17,095 nt of DNA from Funneliformis mosseae (lineage: Eukaryota; Glomeromycota; Glomeromycetes; Glomerales; Glomeraceae): assembly GCA_910592005.1 (NCBI GenBank), contig CAJVPP010001940.1:1-17095 (forward strand), written 5' to 3'. The position numbers and the translations under genes were made by a program. Shown piece after piece: positions 8,161 to 15,886 of this stretch. Below the pieces are notes generated by a model. The model saw only the letters and a list, made by a program, of their open reading frames with translations. It had not been told where the DNA came from and searched no databases. Numbering within the stretch: position 1 is the first letter of the stretch; each line of letters begins with the position of its first letter.

Positions 8161-9061
8161 ATAATCTTTATTTACCTTAATTTAAATCGTCCAGCAAGAG
8201 TAATTGTTATATGATTTTAACTACTCACGTGATTTATAACATGTAACACATGAGATATTATAGGCAGATTTTCCTATAATTGGCTATTGCAGATCAATTT
8301 AATTTAGGTATTATTTATATAGTTTAAAATACTTTTTCAGAAAATGGTATTACATTTAGTAAAAAAAAAAAAAATTTTTGCTTACCGTTTGATTCTTTGG
8401 AACGTTAAATAACTACTTGCAAAAAGAATCCAAAATAATTTCAGTTTTAAAAGAATTTGCTTAGAGATAACATACTATAATAACGAAGCTTAAAGGTCTT
8501 TATATTATTATAAAACTTGTTTTAAAACTTCTAATAATTCAAAGAAAAGTTTTAAAACTTGTAATTTAAAAAAGTTAAAAAAAACTTTTAAATACTTTTG
8601 TATAATATGAAAAGAATAAAACCATTAAATAATTAATGATTTATTATACTTTAATTTGCTTTTATTGCTTTCACGAAACATATAAAATATGTTAAATTTG
8701 TATATGATCGAAATCATGTGATCATATTTATTATTTTATTATTGGTCAACCTTTTTGTTAATCGTACTTATTATAGAAATGCTGATTAATATTTTAAACT
8801 AATTAGAAGAAAGTCTTTCTATGACATGAGATATTAACAATAAAATTATTTTCGTGGTTTTTTGAAACTGAATTTTTGCATTTAATAGTTTATTTTTCAG
8901 GAAAGTTTTAAGTTGTTAAAGAGTTGCACATAATAACTATTTTTAAGTAAAGAGGTATCATGAGTAATTTCGCAAACAAATAGGATACTCGTTATAAAAT
9001 AAGATAAACTCGCAATGTAAAGAGATAGGCATATTTTTCAGTTGTAATCAGAATCCTTTTG
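8161..9061. other. Gene-poor AT-rich spacer
   Basis: No reading frame with recognisable protein similarity on either strand. Small items seen: a repeated gttttaaaactt phrase near 8518-8565, and an 8-bp inverted repeat atatgatc (8702-8709) / gatcatat (8720-8727) with a 10-base loop. An A-tract of 14 lies near 8361-8374. Nothing suggests a promoter for a specific gene. Confidence 0.5.
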
Positions 9062-9238
9062 TTGCTTTGTGAGATCAACTTGGCTATACCAAAGTGATTC
9101 CGCAAGATTAACTGCCCATTTGATTGTTAGTTTATATCTACAAAAACAATTGCTTTTGTAAGATTGCTTAGGCTATGCTATAATAATTCTGCAGGATTAA
9201 CCGCCCATTTGGTGATTAATTTATGTCTACAAAGGTAA
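9062..9238. repeat. Two tandem 88/89-bp repeat units
   Basis: Unit 1 is 9062-9149 and unit 2 is 9150-9238. Both start ttgctttt/ttgcttt and share aagatt, ggctat, caagattaactgcccattt versus caggattaaccgcccattt, and a tatctacaaa-type end. Most differences are transitions. The units are less AT-rich than the surroundings. They do not fold as tRNA and carry no open frame. Confidence 0.8.
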
Positions 9239-9244
9239 TTAAAG

Positions 9245-9323
9245 AAGTTTCTTTAAATAAAGTCTACTGATTCTGGAGGAGGAGTCAGTTATGTACCTTT
9301 CTTATTATAATATAAAGAAACTT
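9245..9323. repeat. Nested inverted repeat, 79 bases
   Basis: Perfect 11-base arms aagtttcttta (9245-9255) and taaagaaactt (9313-9323) enclose a second stem, actgattct paired with ggagtcagt using two G-T wobbles, around ggaggaggag-type sequence near 9267-9292. It follows the tandem repeats directly. It may be a small MITE, a structured RNA or chance; no target-site duplication was identified. Confidence 0.6.
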
Positions 9324-9385
9324 ACTGTTATATTCTATACTACTTAATGAACACTATCATTAATGAAATCTTTTATATAATTGAG

Positions 9386-10939
9386 CAACAAAGAGAATAT
9401 CAATAATGAAGAAGAAACTACATTAATTAATAAAATCTTGAATATTCAATTCAGAATTTCTTGCTATAAAATAATATTTCTACCAGAAGAGAATGATCTT
9501 AACCTGATCAAGTCAATACTTAGTAGAGAAGAATAGATAAAATTAAAAGTGGATTAGTGCGAGGTTGTAGTCTTAATTGTTTAATTAATTGTATTATTAT
9601 CAGCAAAACTCATTTTTTTAGACTGAAAAAGAGTTGTCAGTATCTTTGGATAGTAGAATAAATGAAGATATGAAAGGGCTTCTAAAAGTGTATGATGACG
9701 CAATTATTGAGGTAACAGTTAGCTATCATGTTAATTTGCCTCAAATTGCTGTCATTCTTAATCAAAATTCTCTAATTGATCTAACTACATATAGCTTTAG
9801 CAGAGATTGGCCATGTAAGTGAATACAATTGATGTATAAAATATTGTAAGTAAATTAAATTTGTTACTGCAAACTTATTTATAATATCTAAATAACTTAG
9901 CCTAATATTTTAAGTAGTTTATTGTACTTCCAACTTTTTGTTAATCTACTTTATGATAGAAGCCTATCAGAATATGTATATCATGACAGAATCGTGAATC
10001 GTCTTATAGAGGATATTTTCTTAGATGTTAACAATGTTATTAATATGAGAACGTAAGTTACACCTTATTATCTTTATCTTCTATCTCCTAAAAGAATGTT
10101 TATAAGATACTAATATAATTTTATTACTAACCAGAGGTGAAATTGAAAATACGGATCGAAAAGTCCAAAAAAATTCAAACTGACCACTAGAACAAAAACA
10201 TGCAATCGGTTGATCACATAATGCTTTATTAATGATTAAAATAAATAGTTCTGATCATCCTGTAGGATTTGGGGAGATCGTTGGAAATGCCTGCTATTAT
10301 GATGATAAGAAAATGATGAAAGGCTGAGAAAAAATCCTAAAATGTGAATAGTCTAAAAGTTTGTCCTTTATTCCCAGCTATCTGCTAATTAAACCTATAG
10401 AATTCCTTTAATTTTAATAGCAATGCAACTTGGATTTTTCAAATTACAACAAATACTAAAAAAACGAGAAGTCGATAAAGAAAAAATCAAAAATATTGAA
10501 ACTTTTAGTATTTTAGTATACAGCAAGTATCAGTTTTGTAAATGTTTTGCTTTTTCATTAGCACTTAATATTTTTCCTAAACATCCACTTGTGTAGAAAA
10601 AGATTTTAATTTTTATGTAATGCATTATATTGACGGACTATATTTTGTCAATAAATTTGATGAATTTACAATTCTAGATAACATTACTCAATTTTCTGAA
10701 CTGTCAAATATTATCAAGATAATGTTTGCTTTTAAGGTAATATCCAAGCATTGTTATCCTTTTAGTGTAAATAGAACCTTTTTTAAACCTGTCTTTATTA
10801 TCAGCATTATGTGATAAAACTTCACCTATGCATTCAAGATTTATTAAAAGGAAAATGCAGAAATTAACAGAAACCTCACCATACTGGTGAAACTGCAAAT
10901 ATAGCATCATCAAAAAGAAAGAAGCGAAGATGTTCTTGA
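9386..10939 (+). pseudogene. Broken intron-containing gene of an expanded fungal family, function unknown
   Basis: Plus-strand exon-like pieces are separated by GT-AG-type gaps. Pieces: ENINNEEETTLINKILNIQF (9386-9550, with TAG and TAG stops); ELSVSLDSRINEDMKGLL... to RDWPC, ending at GTAAGT 9815; SLSEYVYHDRIVNRLIEDIF... to NMR, ending at GTAAGT 10053; GEIENTDRKVQKNSN, EQKHAIG, GFGEIVGNACYYDDKKMMKG and MQLGFF...IETFSILVYSKYQF, ending at GTAAAT 10538; a 59-base intron to AG 10596; FYVMHYIDGLYFVNKFDEFT... to AFK, ending at GTAATA 10737; and a last piece KPHHTGETANIASSKRKKRR ending at TGA 10937-10939. The basic SKRKKRR tail resembles a nuclear localisation signal. The GFGE(I/V)VGNACYYD and MHYIDGLY...EFDxFTI blocks recall a large Glomeromycotina family of unknown function; that is from memory. 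Several stops and frame changes make it a pseudogene. Intron boundaries are inferred from sequence only. Confidence 0.55.
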
Positions 10940-11132
10940 AGGTAGAATATTACTGAAACACTAGCTAATGAGGGATAGTAAAAAAAAAAAATAAACAACG
11001 TATATATTTTGTATATTTATTTAGGTAATTTGAATTGTTCTTACACTGCTTGCTATAAAGATCAATTAATTTACATTGCATAATATGTAGTTTATTTATA
11101 ATAGTTTAATATTTATTAAAAGTTGCTTTGCA
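10940..11132. other. Short AT-rich spacer between convergent pseudogenes
   Basis: Lies between the plus-strand gene ending at 10939 and the minus-strand zinc-ribbon/nuclease gene whose frame closes at 11133. Contains an A-run near 10981-10991 and nothing else recognisable. Confidence 0.4.
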
Positions 11133-12092
11133 TCAAAATAATAACAAATAAGATTTTTCACTTTTAATTTTATTAATAATGGCGTATGCATGTGTTTTTA
11201 TGTTAATTTTATTCAAGAGACCCAATTCTCAAAGATGTTTAGGAATAATTATATATGGGTCTTCATAATATTAAATATACCTTAGGACAATATAGTTTTC
11301 TTCACATAATTCTTTCTTGAGCTGATCCTGTGCTTGCTATTTGATAAAATTATTGGGATCGCCATTATGGAAGAATTTGATATATTTTTCGTCTTGTACG
11401 CCTTATACTTATTCTAGGTAATAAATATTAAATTCTAATCCTGTGAGATATTCTGGTATTTTGAGAAAATTAGGTTTGCGGATTTATGAAGAAGGGCCAA
11501 GATATTTTGTTAAAATCTCATAACATAGCTTTTCTCCTTTATATTTCAGGCAGAATGGGCATCATGAATTTAAATGTTTAACGTTATCAAAAGTAGCAAA
11601 CTATCTATGCTTTTTATCATACATCCATAATAAAGCTGAATGATTATTAATATAATATTCAGAAAGACAAGCTTCCTTTTTATTATAAGCCAATTGTTTG
11701 GCATCTTCAAGTGTACAAGGCCTATTATTTGCATAATATGGATACCACGTCTTATTATTTTTCACATTATTAAAAGATGTATTCCACTTATGCCCTTCAG
11801 AACAATGTCATGATAAAGGTAAAAAACTATTATCATACGTTTTAGAAAGGCATTCTTCATTTTTACTAAAAGTAACTTGCTTAGTATCTTCAATTATATG
11901 ACTGGCCTTATTTGTATAATACGGACACCATGTCTTACCATTCTTGATATTGTTAAGAAATATAGTCTACTTATAACTGTTTGCATATCATCATCGCATT
12001 TAAATGTTAGCATTAATATATTCAGTAGAAAGACAAAGCTTACCACGTTTTTTAGCAATTGTACAAGCATCATTTATTGTTAACTTTTTCAT
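11133..12092 (-). pseudogene. Zinc-ribbon repeat protein with restriction-nuclease-like C terminus, copy B (decayed)
   Basis: From ATG 12092-12090 (MKKLTINDAC) one minus-strand frame runs with stops but no shift through about 290 codons. Three zinc-ribbon units come first. Unit 1 (12050-11905) has lost its ligands: where copy A reads C..GHEW and WCPYC, B reads Y, Y, stop, and WCPYY. Unit 2 (HCSEGHKWNTSFNNVKNNKT, then WYPYYA) keeps one Cys and the His. Unit 3 ends S*CPFC. The C-terminal domain has YEILTKYLGPSS, LEFNIYY, a short deletion, EKYIKFFHNGDPNNF, QAQDQLKKELCEENYIVLRY and YYEDPYIIIP. This resembles Vsr/PD-(D/E)xK folds (hydrophobic-Asp-Ile-x, then Glu-x-Gln/Lys). Here Asp is Asn in LEFNIYY and the E-x-Q strand is deleted or stopped, so it is inactive. 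The family end is probably near 11210; 11133 is the next good in-frame stop. It follows the ATPase by 78 bases. Confidence 0.75.
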
Positions 12093-13645
12093 TGCAAATA
12101 GGTGATTATCAAAAAATCAAAACTTTAATTTCAGGAGTAATGAATTTTTATAATCCTTTTTTCACTTCTCTCATAACTTTATCTCTTTTTGAAGATCTAA
12201 TGGAGTATCAAATCTCAATTAAATTGCCAGTGGATTATCATCTGATTTATTTAGATCAAAGACAATAAATTCACCTTTTCAAAGGTAACTATTAACAATC
12301 ATAGAGATATTTTTTACATCTTCAGTATATCGTCTAATGACCTTAGAAATGTCTTGATGAAAACTGCTATTATTAAATACTATTAGATGTGAAATATTTT
12401 TCCAGATAATTATTAGTATATAATAGTAATGTTATGTTACATATATGTTTGAAATGTTTCTATGATGCTCATTTTCAAAAAATTGGCTAATTTGATTCTG
12501 TATATGATTTGAAGCAAGGCATAGATCCTCAAAAATAATAGCTGTACTTTGTTCTGGTAAAAATACTCTAATATTAGAGATTTTTTCTGATAATATATAG
12601 CTAAATTATATATTTTCATAGTAAAGTGCTTTTGAATCTTTTATAAATATCTACTTAGACTCATCAGAATAGTAATCATAAACTATCAAATTATCACATA
12701 TAATATATCTAGACCTGCCTTTTTTATCTTTATATATATATTCAGTTTTATTACCAAGAAAAAGATTTGCTAAAATATTAGTCTTACCTGATCCACTTTT
12801 TCCAGTAACTAGCATAGAGAAAGGTCATGATGGGCTGACAGGATAGGACTGAATTCAAGATGATTCATACTTTATGACCTTATCCATATCTATAAGGTAA
12901 AGTTTCATAGAAGGTAGTCCTGTCTTTTGGTTCTTCTGTACATTGGATTGGAAATGCATAACCTTAATTTCTATTTAAGAGTAATTTATAATTCAGAATA
13001 TTTTTTTCTTTATTATAAAATGAATATAGACGAGAGAATATGCATCATAAGATATATATAATTAGTAATATTATTATGAAGATGATTGCATGCTAAAAAA
13101 ATAAGGAATAAGATAATTCTGAGGTTATTTCAAAGCTAGTGATTTCGTTACCTTTTTCCAGTCCTTTAATACCTCTAAGCACTTTAGACTCACTGAATAT
13201 TTTTAGAATCTACTTGACTAAACGATCATTAGCTTTTTGAAAGAGGGAATCTTTTTCTATTAATGCCTTTTATACTGTGACTAAATCATCTTTTATCTGC
13301 GCCAATTCATCCTTTTTTTAGTTAATAGATTTTCTAAATTCTCTTTTGCCAAACTTAGACCAATATTTTCAGTAGTTAGTTTTACATTTTTCAGTTCCAA
13401 TTTGTACTTAAGAGAATCTATTTCTGATATCTTATCCTATGCTAAAAAAACATTCTGCTCTAATTCTTTTACTCTTGATTGGAGAGCTTGTATCTCTTCT
13501 TTCATCTTGAATTAGAGGGCTTGCATCTCCTCCAATTTTATAGAGAATTTACTTTTAGTATCTGCAAGAGAAATATTCTTACGAATAATCTGAAGCATAA
13601 GCTCATTTTTCTCTGAATGTAATTGTCTTATCTCTTTTCTAAGTT
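11904..13645 (-). repeat. Segmental duplication, copy B
   Basis: Direct-repeat partner of 1-1760, about 11.9 kb away in the same orientation. It contains the same ATPase gene, the flanking end of the coiled-coil gene and the start of the zinc-ribbon gene. Copy B extends beyond the shared part on both sides (to 11133 and 13955), so it is the better guide to the ancestral unit. Confidence 0.93.
12171..12887 (-). pseudogene. A32/FtsK-HerA-like packaging ATPase, copy B (stop-ridden but motif-intact)
   Basis: ATG at 12887-12885 (MDKVIKYESS; an upstream ATG at 12908-12906 is also possible) leads one uninterrupted frame of 238 codons with seven internal stops. Walker A is VTGKSGSGKTNILANL near residue 30. 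Walker B is TAIIFEDLCLA near 120. The HHRNISNIYVT segment is the family's third motif, the Arg-rich sensor strand before a Gln. The C-terminal block is RRYTEDV...KGEFIVFDLN...DNPLAI. This motif order and the length of about 240 residues fit the P-loop packaging ATPases of Polintons and nucleocytoplasmic viruses, which pump DNA into capsids. Stops at four positions are sense in copy A (TGG, TGG, CAA, TGG), so they arose late by transitions. It lacks a 26-base stretch present in A. Other HerA/FtsK-type ATPases are possible. It lies between the coiled-coil gene (77 bases upstream) and the zinc-ribbon gene (78 bases downstream). Confidence 0.88.
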
Positions 13646-13955
13646 GATGCATCCAATTGAAAAGTTTTTCATTTTCTTATTTAGATTTATCAAAATTATC
13701 CTATATGTGCTTTTTTTCTCTATCTAAGATATTATAGTTATTCGCAAACTGGCTTTTCCAATAAATAGCTACTTTACAATCTTTTTTTATGCAAAAAAGT
13801 TGCTTTTCAAGATCTGTTCGACTAGGAGGATAATAATTAGCCAAAGTACCTCCAAGTTTATTACCATTATCCAAATCTTTTAAGGTACAGATCTGAGATA
13901 TTGTATTAATATTTTTTTTTACTTTAAACAAAAAAAAATTCAGCCAGGACTTCAA
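12964..13955 (-). pseudogene. Tail-anchored coiled-coil protein, copy B (decayed)
   Basis: About 330 codons on the minus strand from ATG 13955-13953. The N-terminal domain reads TLKDLDNGNKLGG, NYYPPSRTDLEKQLFCIKKD, then WKSQFANNYNILDREKK. A long Lys/Glu/Leu coiled coil follows (NEKLFNWMHQLRKEIRQL, EIQALQSRVKELEQN, IDSLKYKLELKNVKLTTE), with the last part SESKVLRGIKGLEKGNEITS. A hydrophobic segment AIIFIIILLIIYIL and a basic tail ending LLLNRN close it at TAA 12964-12966. Stops and small shifts occur near 13680, 13515, 13440 and 13320. The true start may be further in, because the plus-strand paralogue at 14916 starts only a dozen residues before TL(K/R)D. No enzyme motif is visible. A coiled coil plus C-terminal anchor suggests a membrane-tethered structural component; its role is unknown. 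Confidence 0.72.
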
Positions 13956-14422
13956 ACTTATAAGAAAGTAGATTATTTTTTTGACGAATTTAATGCCTAT
14001 TAATACTTATTGAAAAAAAATTACTGATATATACTAATATTTTATAAATGCTTATAAGAATAAAGAAAGGATTTTAAGGGAGAACAAGGGCGTTTCTTAC
14101 TAAAGTTGTATAGCCCTCACAATGCCTTCTTGCTATATTATTTTATTTTCTTTTTTTGTTTCTCGCACCTCCAGTTTATTAAAATCACTTTTTTACTTTT
14201 TTGCCTAGCTAAAGACTCTGCAATCTCAGAAATAGGGAAGGCATGTAGACTTCTTTGTTTTTTACCTAGAGGCTTAAGAATAATAGTTATCAAAATACGT
14301 AGTCTAGATGTTTCTTTGTTAACTAGAATGATTACTTATTGATTCGCTATTCTAAAGCTCTTAAATAATATTCTACTATATCAATAAAAATTGTATTCCT
14401 TTTTTTCATTATATTCAAAAAA

Positions 14423-14457
14423 AAAGCTAGGCTTTCTCTTGCAGAAGCGATAGCTTT
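14423..14457. repeat. Strong hairpin
   Basis: aaagcta (14423-14429) pairs with tagcttt (14451-14457). Just inside, gctttct (14431-14437) pairs with agaagc (14443-14448) with one bulge, leaving a loop of about five bases. Roughly 13 bp of stem in 35 bases, richer in G and C than its surroundings. Confidence 0.6.
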
Positions 14458-14491
14458 AAAAGAGGAGATATAATAAAAATTTTCACTTAGA

Positions 14492-14830
14492 AGTATAACT
14501 TTAGGTGAAAAAAAGGCTTGACAAGTTCGCTTACAGACGTATTTAGTTATAAGTTACCTAATTAGCCAAATAAACTTAGACTTATATCTGCGTCTAATGA
14601 ATTATTAGACAGCGAGAATAGGTGACACCTATACAGTAATATTTCTTGGATAGATATTCTATTTATCGATCATTATTTAAGTATTATAATCAATGTTTAT
14701 TAAACATTATTGAAATTTTTTGATAATTTTTGAAAAAGACCGGACTTTATTAATATTTTTTAAAAAATATAGATATATGAAATTTTTTAAAAATTATTAG
14801 TAAGAAAGTTCACCTAAGGTTAGCTATACT
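14492..14830. mobile_element. Candidate MITE-like unit with imperfect terminal inverted repeats
   Basis: The left arm 14492-14509 (agtataactttaggtgaa) is matched by the reverse complement of 14809-14830 (agtatagctaaccttaggtgaa), allowing a 4-base insertion and one mismatch. The unit is about 339 bp and non-coding, and it includes two further palindromes. A third related arm lies outside at 14086-14113 in inverted orientation (ctatacaactttagtaag when read on the minus strand). No clear target-site duplication was found. Confidence 0.45.
14592..14632. repeat. Two adjacent palindromes
   Basis: gtctaat/attagac (14592-14598 and 14604-14610, 5-base loop) is followed eight bases later by the perfect odd palindrome ataggtg-a-cacctat (14618-14632). 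The second has a one-base centre, so it suits a symmetric protein-binding site better than an RNA hairpin. Confidence 0.6.
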
Positions 14831-14915
14831 AACAAGGGGCTAGTATTCATAAAAAATAAAGTACTTTCAGATTGCGTAGTCTCAAAAATTTGATCATATT
14901 TTTTTTAGTATACTA

Positions 14916-15886
14916 ATGACTAAACCAAAAAATATGCCTAATGTACATACTTTAAGAGATATTGAAAATAAAGGAGTGGTTGAGAGTTTACTAAGTAAAT
15001 ACATCCCTCAGGTCATCAGCTTGATAATATCTGTGAATTAGAATTTGAAAAAGTATTGCATGATAGCATTGAAATTGCTTCTGATATTGCTAATGATTAT
15101 AAAGACCTGCAGGATGTATATTTAGAGTGAGTGAAAGATTTTAATCATATCTGTTCAGGTTTTAACAATAAGTTTAGTCAGCTGAATACAGCTAATAGTA
15201 AGCTTGAAACCAAATATACTGCCAAAATTAAATTGCTCAAATCTTCTATTAAAATACTAAAAAGAGAGCTAGCTTTAGCTCAGAAAGCTTCGTCCGCTGA
15301 CAAGGTCAAGATTCTCTCTCTTGAAGCTAAAATATAAGAATTGAAAGGTAAGTTGAATAACTTAGAACTAGAATAGGTGTTTTATAATTCAGATGCAATG
15401 GAAGGAGTGGTAGAAGAGCCAGCCCAAATAAACTTATCTGACCTTAAAGAAATCGATTCTCTCAGGCTTGAATTGAAATGAATAAAGGAGAATCTAGATT
15501 CAAAAAAATATGAAATAGAATATATGGAAAAAGTGATAGAGTCGTCAAATAACATATATAAATAGGCGTTAAATATTCAATCTTCAGAACAATTAAAATT
15601 GATGGAAGAAAATAGGTTTCTTAGAGATCAGTTAGTGTTAAAGAAAGAGCCAAGAGGCATTTTGCATAATGAAGTAGATCCTCTACTTCTGCCTATGAAT
15701 AATTTATTACAACATGATCATGAAGAGATCCTTTTCATTCTTAATCCTTCATCTTCCCAAATATTTTCTGCAGGTGGCATAAAAGCAGTATCTTTATCAG
15801 CAACTGCTCCTATTATCACAAGCTCCTTGATGTCGCCTATGTTAATATATTCTATACTTACCCTAGTACTTATTGTGATTATATAG
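14916..15886 (+). pseudogene. Tail-anchored coiled-coil protein, divergent paralogue (few lesions)
   Basis: ATG 14916-14918 opens MTKPKNMPNVHTLRDIENKG and runs to KYIPQ. A one-base frame shift near 15013 leads into HQLDNICELEFEKVLHDSIE. The body is coiled coil: SQLNTANSKLETKYTAKIKL, LKRELALAQKASSADKVKIL, ELKGKLNNLELE, DLKEIDSLRLELK and KYEIEYMEKVIES. Near the end come ENRFLRDQLVLKKEPRGIL, a Leu/Asn-rich linker and a hydrophobic C terminus (APIITSSL, then LIYSILTLVLIVII) ending at TAG 15884-15886, about 320 codons. Only five stops (15128 TGA, 15335 TAA, 15374 TAG, 15479 TGA, 15563 TAG) and one frameshift break it, so it is young compared with its neighbours. Length, N-terminal motif and tail anchor match the minus-strand gene at 12964-13955. 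Probably another component of the same element; function unknown. Confidence 0.75.

Larger units (their letters stand above)
13956..14915. other. Divergent spacer between two coiled-coil paralogues
   Basis: Separates minus-strand and plus-strand paralogues that point away from each other, so any promoters for both would lie here. Seen inside: hairpins at 14423-14457 and 14592-14632, and an inverted-repeat unit 14492-14830. There is also a plus-strand frame 14106-14342 of 78 codons with a hydrophobic Phe-rich N-terminal part (FFFCFSHLQF) that I do not recognise and do not call a gene. No TATA box can be singled out in such AT-rich DNA. Confidence 0.5.

Noticed and set aside
9062..9238. tRNA or 5S rRNA pair
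   Set aside because: The 88-bp units show no acceptor stem, TTC-type loop or internal promoter pattern that could be matched.
10704..10913. 69-codon minus-strand frame
   Set aside because: Antisense to the better supported exon-like sequence of the multi-exon plus-strand gene.
11877..12268. Two plus-strand frames of about 68 codons
   Set aside because: Antisense to the zinc-ribbon and ATPase genes of copy B.
12437..12619. 60-codon minus-strand frame
   Set aside because: Wrong-frame reading of the copy B ATPase; the ATPase frame here carries the Walker B motif.
14106..14342. 78-codon plus-strand frame as a membrane protein gene
   Set aside because: Hydrophobic only because of T-rich codons; no homology to anything else in the window and no supporting context.
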